From Rheinheimera texasensis DSM 17496 (GTDB taxonomy: Bacteria > Pseudomonadota > Gammaproteobacteria > Enterobacterales > Alteromonadaceae): DNA of 64,000 nucleotides. The notes beneath the pieces were generated by a model. That model was not told the origin of the DNA and did not search any database. It saw only the letters and a program-made list of their open reading frames with translations. Shown here in pieces: positions 50,193 through 59,399 of this stretch. Made by a program: the position numbers and the translations under genes. The DNA lies in contig NZ_KL544005.1 in NCBI RefSeq assembly GCF_000711985.1, forward strand, positions 1,377,970 through 1,441,969. Reading direction: 5' to 3'. The first letter of the stretch is position 1. The number at the start of each line of letters is the position of its first letter.

Positions 50193-51404
50193 ATGACACA
50201 ACTGGTGAATCAACGTCGAGCCGATCTGGACTGGCTACGCATCAGCGCTTTTGCGCTGCTTATTTTGTATCACTGCGGCATGTATTACGTGGCGGACTGG
50301 GGCTGGCATGTGAAAAACAGTCAGACATACGAATGGCTACAGGACCTGATGAAACTGACCAACCCATGGCGCATGTCGTTATTATTTTTACTCGGCGGTA
50401 TGGCGCTGGCGATAGCAAGACCCAAATTCAGTGGCTGGACTTTGTTACGCCTGCGCACCAGCCGGCTGTTAGTGCCGCTGTTATTTGGCATGTTTGTCGT
50501 GGTGGTGCCGCAAGTGTATTTCGAGGCACTCAGTCAGCAATTGATTGAACCCGGTTACCTGCGGTTCTGGTGGCAATATAGCAACCCCAATACGGATTTA
50601 TTGCGCGAACACCATAGCCCTATTGGCCTGTTAACCTGGAATCATCTGTGGTTTCTGCCGTATTTATTCTGCTACTCGCTGCTATTGTTACCGCTACATA
50701 GCCTGCTGCAACGTCTGGCGGCTTTGACTGGTAAGCTGCCGCTCTGGTGCTATGCCACTGTCCTGGTGAGCCTCCATCTGTGGGCTGTGTGGACTTTACG
50801 TGAACAATATCCGAGCACGCATGCCCTGCTCGATGATTGGTATAACCATGCCAAATATGGCCTGGTGTTTGTTGCCGGTTATCTGTTGGTGCTGCAAAAA
50901 CACTGGTGGGCGGTATTACCACGCTGGCGCTATGGCCTGTTAGCGACGGCGTTAGTGGGTTACGCACTGGTGGTGCTGGACAATCACGACATGTTTGACG
51001 GTCTGGACGACAGCGCGGTTGGATTACAGCTACTGTATAGCGGGGTCTCCGTGCTCAATCACTGGGCCTGGCTCGGCGCTGCCCTGGCCTTTGCCGCCGT
51101 TTATTTACAACAACCAGCGTTTGACCCAACCGGCAAGATCCGTCGCTATGCCTCAGCCGCTATTCTGCCCTGGTATGTGCTGCATCAAACCCTGACCGTT
51201 GTATTTGCCGTGGCGCTGCAGCCATTGCAGCTGCATGACGGCGTGGAAGCTGTGTTGCTGATCAGTCTGACTATTTTGGGCTGTGGCGTGGGCTATGAAA
51301 TTATCCGCCGCGTGCCGCTATTGAACTGGCTGGCCGGCGGCGCGCCTGCAGCCAGGTTGCAACGCACGCCAAATGCGCCGCAACCGGCCTCTGAGACGGC
51401 TTAG
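50193..51404 (+). CDS. Acyltransferase-3/OpgC-type membrane protein
   Basis: 403 residues from the ATG at 50193, with about ten transmembrane helices. The N-terminal DLDWLRISAFALLILYHCGMYYV is the acyltransferase-3 opening; the His after LILY is the conserved active-site residue. WRMSLLFLLGGMALA, RLLVPLLFGMFVVV, WNHLWFLPYLFCYSLL and ILPWYVLHQTLTVVF are typical of OpgC (succinylation of periplasmic glucans) and related proteins. It probably modifies an extracytoplasmic glycan. Its last four bases overlap the end of the convergent cyanophycinase-like gene. Confidence 0.85.
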   Translation: MTQLVNQRRADLDWLRISAFALLILYHCGMYYVADWGWHVKNSQTYEWLQDLMKLTNPWRMSLLFLLGGMALAIARPKFSGWTLLRLRTSRLLVPLLFGMFVVVVPQVYFEALSQQLIEPGYLRFWWQYSNPNTDLLREHHSPIGLLTWNHLWFLPYLFCYSLLLLPLHSLLQRLAALTGKLPLWCYATVLVSLHLWAVWTLREQYPSTHALLDDWYNHAKYGLVFVAGYLLVLQKHWWAVLPRWRYGLLATALVGYALVVLDNHDMFDGLDDSAVGLQLLYSGVSVLNHWAWLGAALAFAAVYLQQPAFDPTGKIRRYASAAILPWYVLHQTLTVVFAVALQPLQLHDGVEAVLLISLTILGCGVGYEIIRRVPLLNWLAGGAPAARLQRTPNAPQPASETA

Positions 51405-52801
51405 TAAGGGCTTACCGGCGTATAAAACGCCGTATTCCGACCGTCGATACTGATCCGGATTGGTGTCACGGTCGTGCTGTTGCTGAGCAGGTTATAACTT
51501 TCGCCCGGCAACAGTTTAAAGCGCAGTAAATCTTTGATCACGACCGGCTTACCACAGGTGGTTTGGGTATATTGCGTCTGGGCATCAGCGCGCAGCACAT
51601 AGACTTCATTGGTGCCGTCGACAATACCTTGGCCGTCGGCGGTGACAAACAAAGACGTCGCCTCTGAAACCGCAATCACCCGGCCTGTACTGCCCAGTTT
51701 GGCCTGAAATACGGCCGAACGGCCCATGCGGTCACGCTGACGGAAATGGGTGTCGTTCAGCGTATTGGCCAGCTGCGGGAAGCTGAGGAAATTACTGCTG
51801 ATATTGATGGTGTTATGGCAATAATCTGTCACCACTTCACTGCTGACGGCACCACTGACGCCATCCGGATCGTAAACATGCTGACTCAGTACATGGTCAC
51901 CAGCGGAAGTGCCACCCACCACACCGCCTTTGTCATAAACATGCTTGATTGCGCTCTGAACTAAAGTACCTTGCCAGGCATTCAGATAAGCCGACTGATC
52001 ACCGCCGGCGATAAACACCGCTTCGGCGGATTTAATCGCCCATTCCACATAAGCCGAATTGGCTTTGGCCACAGTATCAACCAATAAGGTTTCGACCGAA
52101 GCGGCACTGGTTAAACCCTGCAAGTAAGTGTTGTAGGCATCGGTACCTGTCGCGCGCAGTACCACGATGTTCCCACCTTTAATCTGCGGCCCCACTCTGT
52201 TACTGAATGCCGCATCTACATCTGTACCGCCGCCCATCAGTAATAAAGCGCCCTGACCTGCAGTCAATACCGGGCAAACATCAGCACTGCCACCGACTAA
52301 ATAACTGGTCTGATTGCTGGGCTTGGCGGGCCGGGCACCATAACTACAGCTGGCTGGTGGTGTAGTCCCGCCGCCACCCGAAGCGCTGCCGTTAAAAGTC
52401 ACGGTCAGGCCATAACTACCTGTGCCGCTGTAACGCGCGACCTTTATAAAATGCTTCCCGGCGCTCGCGGCGCGGTAAGTTCCGGTTTCAGGTCTGCTGC
52501 TGCTCTGGCCCGACAAAATATAACTGCCACTGCTGCGGTACAGATAAAAATCAAAGTCGGCACTGGTGCCATGATTGAGATTGACACTGATATCGCCTGT
52601 GCCTGCGGTGTCAAAGCTGTACCAGTCAACATCAGAACTGCTGCCGATAGTGCCATTCAGCACCTGACCACTGCAAAGGCCAGCATTGGCTTTCGCCTCA
52701 GTGTTGTTGTTTTCAGTTTCCTGCTGCAAACAAGCGGCCAGCGCAGGGCTGCCCGCCAATAACAAAGTCGCCAGCGCGACCGTTTTGAACGATGCTCTCA
52801 T
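51401..52801 (-). CDS. Secreted cyanophycinase-like S51 peptidase with PPC domain
   Basis: 466 residues from the ATG at 52801 (AGGAAA six bases before). Signal peptide to LAAC; a pre-peptidase C-terminal domain (about 28-138, NGTIGSSSDVDWYSF and ADFDFYLYRSSG), a Gly linker (141-146), then an S51 peptidase domain: LLLMGGGTDVDAAF, VFIAGGDQSAYLNAWQGT and VVGGTSAGDHVL with nucleophile S299. Cyanophycinases cut the Asp-Arg storage polymer to beta-Asp-Arg dipeptides; secreted forms are known in heterotrophs. No cyanophycin synthetase gene is in the window, which fits scavenging of external polymer. Other isoaspartyl substrates remain possible. Confidence 0.82.
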   Translation of the reverse strand: MRASFKTVALATLLLAGSPALAACLQQETENNNTEAKANAGLCSGQVLNGTIGSSSDVDWYSFDTAGTGDISVNLNHGTSADFDFYLYRSSGSYILSGQSSSRPETGTYRAASAGKHFIKVARYSGTGSYGLTVTFNGSASGGGGTTPPASCSYGARPAKPSNQTSYLVGGSADVCPVLTAGQGALLLMGGGTDVDAAFSNRVGPQIKGGNIVVLRATGTDAYNTYLQGLTSAASVETLLVDTVAKANSAYVEWAIKSAEAVFIAGGDQSAYLNAWQGTLVQSAIKHVYDKGGVVGGTSAGDHVLSQHVYDPDGVSGAVSSEVVTDYCHNTINISSNFLSFPQLANTLNDTHFRQRDRMGRSAVFQAKLGSTGRVIAVSEATSLFVTADGQGIVDGTNEVYVLRADAQTQYTQTTCGKPVVIKDLLRFKLLPGESYNLLSNSTTVTPIRISIDGRNTAFYTPVSPY

Positions 52802-53217
52802 TGTTGCTTTCCTGTTTTTGTTGTTGTGTTTAAAGGTCAAACAGTACGCGGCCGGACAGGCCGATAGCTTCAGGCGCCCCACTGGCGCAAGACAGCGGGA
52901 TGCCGGAATTCCGGGTTATAGCGTGGGGGAAAAACTTATAGGTCGAACCACTCAGACAAGTGGTAATCAGTGGCACAGGCGTGCAGATTGGCAGGTTTAC
53001 CAACCTGTTGTGACAGCAACAACCAGCAGTTTGGGTTTTGCGGCATCACGGTACTCTGCACAAATTTGCATCAAGGGATTTTTAATATGCGGCAATGACC
53101 GTAGCAGTGTCAATCAGCAAAAAGCGGGAATTTCGCAAGCAAAACATGAAATATTTGCAGTGCCTATGTAACAATAACTAGAATAGATTTCTATTTTCCC
53201 CCGAAAAGGAACTTTCG
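52802..53217. other. 416-base intergenic region, no gene seen
   Basis: This lies between the divergent cyanophycinase-like and TonB-domain genes and must hold both promoters. An open frame of 161 codons crosses it but begins inside the peptidase gene and has no homology-like features, so I reject it. The right half is AT-rich, with TAGAAT about 40 bases before the gene at 53218, but no reliable -35. No riboswitch or repeat was recognised. Confidence 0.6.
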
Positions 53218-54549
53218 ATGCGTAAACTGGCACTGCTGGCGCTGCTTTTCAGCGCATTTACCACCCAAGCCGATTTGCTCACTGCACTGCAAGCCTATGA
53301 TCAAAAAGACTTTACCAAAGCAAGTAGCGAATTTAATGCGCTGTTACCACTAGGCAGCGAGCAGGCAGCATTTAATCTCGCCGCCATGGCCTATAACGGC
53401 GAAGGCCAGCCACAGGATTTAGTCCGCGCCGCCAGCTACTTTGCTTTAGCCGCTGAACTGGGTCATCCCAAGGCTAACGAGTTGTATCAGCAGGTTGTAG
53501 CGAAACTCGACACTACTCAGCAAACGCAAGTGCAACAACAGCTGGCGACACTGCAAGCTCAGGTCAAAGTGCCGGCAAAACTGATTGAGCCACCGGTTGC
53601 CAAAGACAACGCTGAATGGCGTGAACCGGTGAAACGCCGGGAACCGGAGTTTCCCAAAGAAGCCGCGCAAAAAGGCGCCTTTGGTTATGTGACCATGCGC
53701 TTTCTGGTTAATGAAGCTGGCAATGTTGAAGCGATAGACACGCTGGATTCCTACCCCAAAGGCCTGTTTGACCGGGCGGCAATCAAGGCGATGAAAGGCT
53801 GGCAATACCAGCCTGGCAAAGGCAAGTTTATTGGCAAGGTCGTGCTGGAATTTTCATTGGGCCCACTTCAGCCCCAAAGCCTGCATCGTTATATGAATGA
53901 ACACAAATTATGGGAATATGCTGCTTTAGGTTCGCCTACGCATCAGGCTGCGCTGGGGTCGGTGCTAACCTTAGCCAACATCAGCGCCAGTAGCGCGACT
54001 CTCGTAGACCCGGCATTACCGCCGAGTCTCGGACCACTGCCGGATTGGTATTTTGCACGCGCCAAACGTCTTAATGTCAGTCTGGAGCTCCCAGAAGGCT
54101 TTAAAGGCAGTGCGGACGTTCAGTTGGACGCGCAAGGCAAAGTCATCAAGGTCAAAGCCTGGCCTGAACACAAACAAACAGAGTTCGAAGGCCGTTTATT
54201 ACAACAGCAACTGACGAAACGCGAGGTCCCGGCCGGTGAATACCGCTTATACGCCAACGGAAGTAAGCGTCATGAATTGGTCCAACTGCATCGCATTCCG
54301 GAAACCTTCACAGACACCTACTGGTGGGAGCAGGCAGCGCGCGGCGGACAGCTGGAAGCGCAACGGATCATGGCATCAAGAGATCCGCGCTGGGAACAAT
54401 ATCTGTTACAACAACAGGACCCGGTGGTCTTAGCCTGGAATGGCGCCAGACTCATCATCGATGGTCAGCAAAAAGCCGGTGAACAAATGCTGGATCAGGC
54501 CATTGCCAAAGGCTACGAGACAGCAAAAGAACTCAAAGCCGCGTTATAA
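53218..54549 (+). CDS. Sel1-repeat and TonB C-terminal-domain protein
   Basis: 443 residues with a signal peptide ending near TTQAD. Residues 20-90 contain Sel1-like repeats (AAFNLAAMAYNGEGQPQDLVRAASYFALAAELGHPKA). A TonB C-terminal domain follows at about 140-225: REPEFPKEAAQKGAFGYVTMRFLVNEAGNVEAIDTLDSYPKGLFDRAAIKAMKGWQYQPG. There is no N-terminal membrane anchor typical of TonB and no Pro-rich spacer, so it is not a classical energy transducer; it may be a periplasmic scaffold. The last 200 residues are unassigned. AAAAGGAA precedes the ATG. Confidence 0.78.
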   Translation: MRKLALLALLFSAFTTQADLLTALQAYDQKDFTKASSEFNALLPLGSEQAAFNLAAMAYNGEGQPQDLVRAASYFALAAELGHPKANELYQQVVAKLDTTQQTQVQQQLATLQAQVKVPAKLIEPPVAKDNAEWREPVKRREPEFPKEAAQKGAFGYVTMRFLVNEAGNVEAIDTLDSYPKGLFDRAAIKAMKGWQYQPGKGKFIGKVVLEFSLGPLQPQSLHRYMNEHKLWEYAALGSPTHQAALGSVLTLANISASSATLVDPALPPSLGPLPDWYFARAKRLNVSLELPEGFKGSADVQLDAQGKVIKVKAWPEHKQTEFEGRLLQQQLTKREVPAGEYRLYANGSKRHELVQLHRIPETFTDTYWWEQAARGGQLEAQRIMASRDPRWEQYLLQQQDPVVLAWNGARLIIDGQQKAGEQMLDQAIAKGYETAKELKAAL

Positions 54550-54553
54550 CAGA

Positions 54554-54892
54554 TCAGGCCAGCCGGGCGCCATTGGGCACCGGCTGGTCTGGCACCGCCA
54601 GTACCACAGCACCATCCTCACGATACAAGCCAGTCACCAGACATTCCGAAACAAAAGGCCCAATTTGCTTCGGCGGAAAATTCAATACAGCCAGTACCTG
54701 TTTGCCAATTAACTGTTCTGGCTGATACAACGCCGTCAGCTGCGCGCTGGAACGGCGCGTGCCAATTTCGGCGCCAAAATCGACGGTCAGCTTCCACGCC
54801 GGTTTGCGCGCCTGCGGGAACGGCTCTGCCGCTACAATAGTGCCGGCACGTAATTCCACCTGCATAAAATCATCCCAGCTGATTTGACTCAT
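54554..54892 (-). CDS. csaA: CsaA-like tRNA-binding domain protein
   Basis: 112 residues, the size and text of Csa[83 protein letters not shown]. The OB-fold domain resembles the C-terminal part of methionyl-tRNA synthetase and binds tRNA; a chaperone role was proposed in Bacillus. The ATG at 54892 is preferred over the one three bases earlier because GGAG is then five bases away. Its start overlaps the stop of the mug-like gene (ATGATG over TGA), at the end of the hem operon. Confidence 0.87.
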   Translation of the reverse strand: MSQISWDDFMQVELRAGTIVAAEPFPQARKPAWKLTVDFGAEIGTRRSSAQLTALYQPEQLIGKQVLAVLNFPPKQIGPFVSECLVTGLYREDGAVVLAVPDQPVPNGARLA

Positions 54893-55428
54893 CATGACTC
54901 CCCTGTATGTATTGCGAGTGTTTGTTGATACGCTTGCTGCCAAGGTTGCAGCTTGTCGGTAAAACTAAGCGCGGCATGCGCCGGGCTGGTCGAAGGCAGC
55001 GCAAACACCTGCACTGTAGCTGGTAGGCTTAGCCCTGCCTTGATCAGCTTTTGCCAGGATTTGGCCGCAGTACCGCCATTCAGCCAAACGGCCCGTAGCG
55101 CGGGCAGCTGCTGCAACAATGCCGGGAAATCATTGAGCTGAATACTGGCAGGCGTAATAGCACTGTCCAGGCTGCCGCGGCGTTCTGCCGCGCCAATTAA
55201 GTCCCACAGCGCCAGCCGGTGCTGCTTAAGCGCGGCGAGCCGCTCATCGTAGGGCAAGCTGACATCGATGCCAAACAGCTGCTGCAGCAGTGGCCAGAAT
55301 TGATTACGTGGATGGGCGTAGTATTGCGCCGCCTGCAGTGAGGCGACGCCCGGCAAACTACCGAGAATGAGGATTTGTGCGTCGGCTTGCCACACGGCGG
55401 GCAAGCCATAACACAAGGCAGCCGTCAT
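54892..55428 (-). CDS. DNA-deoxyinosine glycosylase (UDG family 6/Mug-like)
   Basis: 178 residues with the uracil-glycosylase fold. [29 protein letters not shown] is the first active-site motif in the form typical of family 6 hypoxanthine-DNA glycosylases, and [13 protein letters not shown] is the second motif. It removes deaminated adenine (hypoxanthine) from DNA and starts base excision repair. It begins three bases after hemY ends and is coupled to csaA, so it is expressed with the haem operon in this organism. Confidence 0.87.
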   Translation of the reverse strand: MTAALCYGLPAVWQADAQILILGSLPGVASLQAAQYYAHPRNQFWPLLQQLFGIDVSLPYDERLAALKQHRLALWDLIGAAERRGSLDSAITPASIQLNDFPALLQQLPALRAVWLNGGTAAKSWQKLIKAGLSLPATVQVFALPSTSPAHAALSFTDKLQPWQQAYQQTLAIHTGES

Positions 55429-55431
55429 GGC

Positions 55432-56529
55432 CTAACCCGGCAACGGCTCGGATTTTAATAACGGCAGATATTGCTGGGCTTTGTGCCAGGCCGCCTGTGC
55501 CTGTTCACTTTCGCCTTCCTGCTGGGCACAATAGGCCAGCAGTGCATACAAATGGCCATGATTGGCATGGTCACGCAACCAATGCTGGGTTTGTTTCCGC
55601 AGCGCCAGCACTGAACGGCCAAGCGGAATAAGGCGAATCGCCGGCCAGGCTAAAGGCAGGTCCTGCAGCGATAAATTATCCAGCAGTAATTTTTCTGCCT
55701 GCTCCGGCTGCCCCTGAACGGCCAACGCACCGGCTTTGCCTAATAATACCGCTAGCGATTTACGTTCACGCGCCGGCAACGCCTGCCAATACGCGGCCTG
55801 CTCATCAAACAGGCCTTTTTCCGATAAGCCCAGCACCGCTGCCGGATACAGCGCAAAACGATATTGCTGCCAGTCGGCTTTGCTAAACCATTGTTGCTTG
55901 ATCGCAATCGGTACCTGCTCCAGCAAGGTTTGCCATTGCCCCGCGCTTTGCAGCGCCTGCAACCAGAGCCGGCCCAGTTTACCGTCTTTGCCAATCTCAG
56001 CCGCTTTAGGCGTCAGGTAAGCTACGGCCGCCGGCGCATTGTTTTGCAACAACAACAAATCCGCCACAACATACCAGCTGCTTGATTCATCCGGGTCCAG
56101 CGCGGCCGCTGCCTGATTGGCAAGCATCGGCTGACCGGCGTGTTGCGCGCTGTAGGCCGCCATCACTTGCTTGATGTGTTCCCACTCAGGCTCGGCCCGC
56201 GCGATCTGAAAGGACTGATGCGCCGCAACCCAATCGTGCCGCGCATAGGCCATCATGCCTTGCTGTAACGCCTGACGGGCCCGCCGCTCTTTACGAGAGC
56301 GCAGAAAACTAAAAGATAAGGTTGGTAAATGGAACAGCCGTTTCACCAGCCACCACACCAGCCACAAAGCGAAAGCCACCACTGACAGACTCAGCAGCAT
56401 ACCAACCACTGTCGCTTCGACGGTGACGCCGCCGAGCACCAGCATCACATACCCCGGGTGATTGGCCAGCACTGGCCCAAATAACATCGCCAGCGCCAGC
56501 ACCAGCATGGCGAATAGCAGGCGGATCAT
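55432..56529 (-). CDS. hemY: HemY protein of the haem synthesis operon
   Basis: 365 residues. Two transmembrane helices near residues 3-22 and 42-62 are followed by HLPTLSFSFLRSRKERRARQALQQGMMAYARHDW and TPR-like helices (AAHQSFQIARAEPEWEHIKQVMAAYSAQHAGQP). This is the gamma-proteobacterial HemY, not the protoporphyrinogen oxidase of the same name in Gram-positives. Its role in tetrapyrrole synthesis is not settled. It overlaps hemX by four bases (ATGA). Confidence 0.9.
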   Translation of the reverse strand: MIRLLFAMLVLALAMLFGPVLANHPGYVMLVLGGVTVEATVVGMLLSLSVVAFALWLVWWLVKRLFHLPTLSFSFLRSRKERRARQALQQGMMAYARHDWVAAHQSFQIARAEPEWEHIKQVMAAYSAQHAGQPMLANQAAAALDPDESSSWYVVADLLLLQNNAPAAVAYLTPKAAEIGKDGKLGRLWLQALQSAGQWQTLLEQVPIAIKQQWFSKADWQQYRFALYPAAVLGLSEKGLFDEQAAYWQALPARERKSLAVLLGKAGALAVQGQPEQAEKLLLDNLSLQDLPLAWPAIRLIPLGRSVLALRKQTQHWLRDHANHGHLYALLAYCAQQEGESEQAQAAWHKAQQYLPLLKSEPLPG

Positions 56530-57620
56530 AAAGCCGACTCCGCTTCAAGCGTACCCTGACGGTAAGCATCAAACACGGCCGGGCTTTTCAGCGGCGCCAG
56601 TAGCGGCAAACTGACCTGCAACGCTGACAACACCACCAGTTCATCCGCCATTTGCTGTACTGCAGGTTCGGTCGCGGCAAAATAACGTTGCAGACTATCG
56701 GCACTTTGCTGAATAGCTGCCGCATACACCGCTTGGTTATGCTGCATCGCCGCCAGTTCCGCCAGCAGCAGCTGTTGCGTCAAGGTGTTGCGCACGGAAA
56801 TTTGTTGCTCGGCGGTCAGGCTGACACCATCTTCCGGCAAGCTGGCCCGCACCTGGACTAAACCGCGCCAGAAGTTGCGCCAGTACAGCGCCAGATTGGC
56901 TTGCCAGTCGGCGCTGTCTTCAGTGATTTCTTCTTCAGTACCGTTATCCATCGGCCGTTCAGACTGACGCAGCGGTAACACCAGACTTTGCTGACGCAGG
57001 CTGGATAACGTCAGGTGCAGCTGGTTCAGATCAGGCGCATTCAATTCGCCCAACATGCGTTTGTCCTGGTCAATGGCTTCACGCACCGGCGTCAGGCTCG
57101 GGTCATTCGCCTGTTTTAAGCGTTGCTCCGCCAGCTCCAGCACTTGCTGCACACCGGAGATATTTTGCTCAAGGAATAATTTCTGTTCGGCGAGGCGCAG
57201 GAAATAATCAATTTCCAGTAGCTGCCAGCCTTTGATATTGCCGGACTGACGATCCAGTTGTTGCTGCAGTTTTTGCAGTTCTGTCTGCGCGGCCAGCGCC
57301 TGCTGCTCGACTTTGCCATTGACGTCTGCTGACACCACAGTCAGCTGTTGTTGCAGATTTTGCTGCATTTCGTCGAGCTTGCTCTGGAAAAAGCTGATTT
57401 GGCTTTGCTGCTGATTGGTCAGACTTTGTTGTTGTTCCGACATCGAATTCAGCTGCGGTTGCAGGCTGTATATCGCCCAACCAGCCGCCGCAGCAGCGCC
57501 AAGCGCAATTAACAAGGCCAGACTGCCCAGCGTCAGGGCCAGTTTGCCCCCGCCCGCTGCTACGGGTTTTGCTGCCGCAGGCGTGCTGTCAGTGGCCAGC
57601 ACCGGACTCTGTTCGCTCAT
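56526..57620 (-). CDS. hemX: HemX-like membrane protein
   Basis: 364 residues with an Ala/Pro N-terminal tail, one transmembrane helix near residues 28-52, and a long Gln-rich coiled coil (about 60-140: SMSEQQQSLTNQQQSQISFFQSKLDEMQ) followed by a helical domain with YFLRLAEQKLFLEQNISGVQQVLELAEQRL. It is often named uroporphyrinogen III methyltransferase in databases, but no SAM-binding motif is present. It starts 32 bases inside hemD in another frame, with AAGGAA before its ATG. Confidence 0.9.
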   Translation of the reverse strand: MSEQSPVLATDSTPAAAKPVAAGGGKLALTLGSLALLIALGAAAAAGWAIYSLQPQLNSMSEQQQSLTNQQQSQISFFQSKLDEMQQNLQQQLTVVSADVNGKVEQQALAAQTELQKLQQQLDRQSGNIKGWQLLEIDYFLRLAEQKLFLEQNISGVQQVLELAEQRLKQANDPSLTPVREAIDQDKRMLGELNAPDLNQLHLTLSSLRQQSLVLPLRQSERPMDNGTEEEITEDSADWQANLALYWRNFWRGLVQVRASLPEDGVSLTAEQQISVRNTLTQQLLLAELAAMQHNQAVYAAAIQQSADSLQRYFAATEPAVQQMADELVVLSALQVSLPLLAPLKSPAVFDAYRQGTLEAESAL

Positions 57621-58380
57621 GGAATTTCCTTCTTAACTGACAAATGGCATCCAGTAACGCCTGATCGTGCGCACTGTCGGCCAACATAATCTGCGCGGGC
57701 ACGATGCCAAAACTGATCGCAGTTTCCTGCATCCGCGGACTGATCAAAACCCAACAACGCTGGCGTAACCAGTCGTGGGCGCTGTCCGGCAGCGATTGAA
57801 ACAGCAGAGATAAAATTTCGTTACTGGTCACTACGATACATTGTATTTGCTGCTGACGCCACTGGTCAGACAAGCGCTGACCATCCAGCGGTAACGGCAC
57901 TCTTTTATAACTCTGCACATAACTGACTTTGGCGCCGCGCACCAACAAGCCTTGTTTAATCAGCTCGCGGCCGGCATTGCCACGCACAATCACAATATGT
58001 TTGCCTGCTACATCCTGCAGTTCTGGCAATGCGAGCAGGCCTTCGCTGCGTTGGTCGTCCGGCGCTGTCACCGGCTTGGTCGTGGCACGTTGCAGCGCTG
58101 CCGCCGTGGTGCGGCCCACCGCAAACAGCGGTGCCTCCAGTTGAGTCAGGTCGCATTGCGTTTCGAGGCAAGTGACCGCCGCGATACTGACAAAAATTAC
58201 CAGTTCGGCATCGCGCAACAGCTGCTGCTCACGTGGTTTCACCGGCACCTGTTGGGTGGTGATCAATGGCTGGTAGGCATGCGGAATACTCAACTGCTCC
58301 AGCCCGGCCAGCAGGCTGTCCGCCCGCCCGGCGGGCCGGGTGATTAATACGCTGAATGGATCCGGTGGCAGCTGCAGCAT
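57589..58380 (-). CDS. hemD: Uroporphyrinogen-III synthase
   Basis: 263 residues, bilobed family of low conservation: VLITRPAGRADSLLAGLEQLSI, VIFVSIAAVTCLE, FAVGRTTAAALQ, GKHIVIVRGNAGRELI, YKRVPLPLDG and IQCIVVTSNEILSLLFQSLP are in the right order. It closes hydroxymethylbilane with inversion of ring D. It begins two bases after the hemC stop, and its 3' end overlaps hemX by 32 bases. Note SNEIL rather than the common SxEGL at the C-terminal lobe. Confidence 0.92.
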   Translation of the reverse strand: MLQLPPDPFSVLITRPAGRADSLLAGLEQLSIPHAYQPLITTQQVPVKPREQQLLRDAELVIFVSIAAVTCLETQCDLTQLEAPLFAVGRTTAAALQRATTKPVTAPDDQRSEGLLALPELQDVAGKHIVIVRGNAGRELIKQGLLVRGAKVSYVQSYKRVPLPLDGQRLSDQWRQQQIQCIVVTSNEILSLLFQSLPDSAHDWLRQRCWVLISPRMQETAISFGIVPAQIMLADSAHDQALLDAICQLRRKFHERTESGAGH

Positions 58381-58382
58381 AA

Positions 58383-59315
58383 TCAGTGCGATTCGCCGTA
58401 TACAGCAGCCAGAATAGCGCCGGCGCCTTGCGCCAGTAACTTTTGTGCCAATTGCTGACCTAAAGCTTCACCATCGCTGGCAGCGCCACGGACTTCGGCC
58501 TGTAAAATCTGCTGGCCGTCGAGCTGGCCGACCAGGCCCCGCAGGTGTAACTGATCACCGTCAATTTCAGCAAAAGCGCCAATCGGCACCTGGCAACCGC
58601 CCTGCAACGCACGGTTCATCGCCCGTTCTGCCAATACCGCCTGACGGGTTGCGGTATGCTCCAGCGGCGCTAACAAAGCCCGCACCGCCGCGTCATCACT
58701 GCGACATTCAATACCAACAGCGCCCTGGCCATTGGCAGGTAAGCTTTGGCTGACTGGCAGATAAGTGGCGATCCGCGCCTGAAAACCTAAACGGATAAGG
58801 CCGGCAGCAGCCAGAATGATAGCGTCATACTCGCCGGCATCGAGCTTCGCTAACCGGGTATTGACGTTGCCGCGTAAATCACGGATTTGCAGATCTGGCC
58901 GCAACGCCTTGATTTGGCATTGCCGGCGCAGACTTGAAGTCCCAACTACTGCGCCATGTGGCAGTTGGTCCAGGCTGGAATGGTGATTAGAAACGAAGGC
59001 ATCACGCGGATCTTCGCGCTCGCAAATGGTCGATAACATCAGGCCTTCAGGAAATTCCACCGGCACATCTTTCATGCTGTGCACGGCGATATCGGCACGA
59101 TCTTCCAGCATGGCGGTTTCGAGTTCTTTGACAAACAGGCCCTTGCCACCAATTTTGGCCAGCGGGGTATCGAGAATTTTGTCGCCCTGGGTCGACATCG
59201 GTACCAGTTCTACCACTAAACCTGGGTGGAAAAATTCCAGCCGGGCTTTGACATATTCAGCTTGCCACAGCGCCAGAGCACTTTTGCGTGTAGCGATACG
59301 TACGCGTTGAGTCAT
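58383..59315 (-). CDS. hemC: Hydroxymethylbilane synthase (porphobilinogen deaminase)
   Basis: 310 residues, full length. [43 protein letters not shown] with catalytic D83, [38 protein letters not shown], and the dipyrromethane-cofactor C241 in [12 protein letters not shown] are all present. It polymerises four porphobilinogens to hydroxymethylbilane. It is the first gene of hemC-hemD-hemX-hemY-mug-csaA, with AGG seven bases before the ATG. Confidence 0.97.
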   Translation of the reverse strand: MTQRVRIATRKSALALWQAEYVKARLEFFHPGLVVELVPMSTQGDKILDTPLAKIGGKGLFVKELETAMLEDRADIAVHSMKDVPVEFPEGLMLSTICEREDPRDAFVSNHHSSLDQLPHGAVVGTSSLRRQCQIKALRPDLQIRDLRGNVNTRLAKLDAGEYDAIILAAAGLIRLGFQARIATYLPVSQSLPANGQGAVGIECRSDDAAVRALLAPLEHTATRQAVLAERAMNRALQGGCQVPIGAFAEIDGDQLHLRGLVGQLDGQQILQAEVRGAASDGEALGQQLAQKLLAQGAGAILAAVYGESH

Positions 59316-59389
59316 CAGAAAACCTGTGAATATCAGAGCTGGAACCGCCGGCCGGTATGCACTGACCGCACGGCAAAAAAAGTGGCGCT

Positions 59390-59395
59390 ATTATA
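59390..59395 (-). promoter_or_regulatory. -10 element for hemC
   Basis: TATAAT on the minus strand, 74 bases before the hemC ATG, in the 84-base gap after the stop-side of the DUF2914 gene. A -35 could not be matched well at 16-18 bases. Confidence 0.45.
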
Positions 59396-59399
59396 GCCG

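Noticed and set aside
52686-53171. Open frame of 161 codons before the TonB-domain gene
   Set aside because: It begins inside the antisense of the peptidase signal region and has no family features.
56526-57620. HemX as uroporphyrinogen-III C-methyltransferase
   Set aside because: The protein has a membrane helix and coiled coil but no SAM-binding methyltransferase motif.
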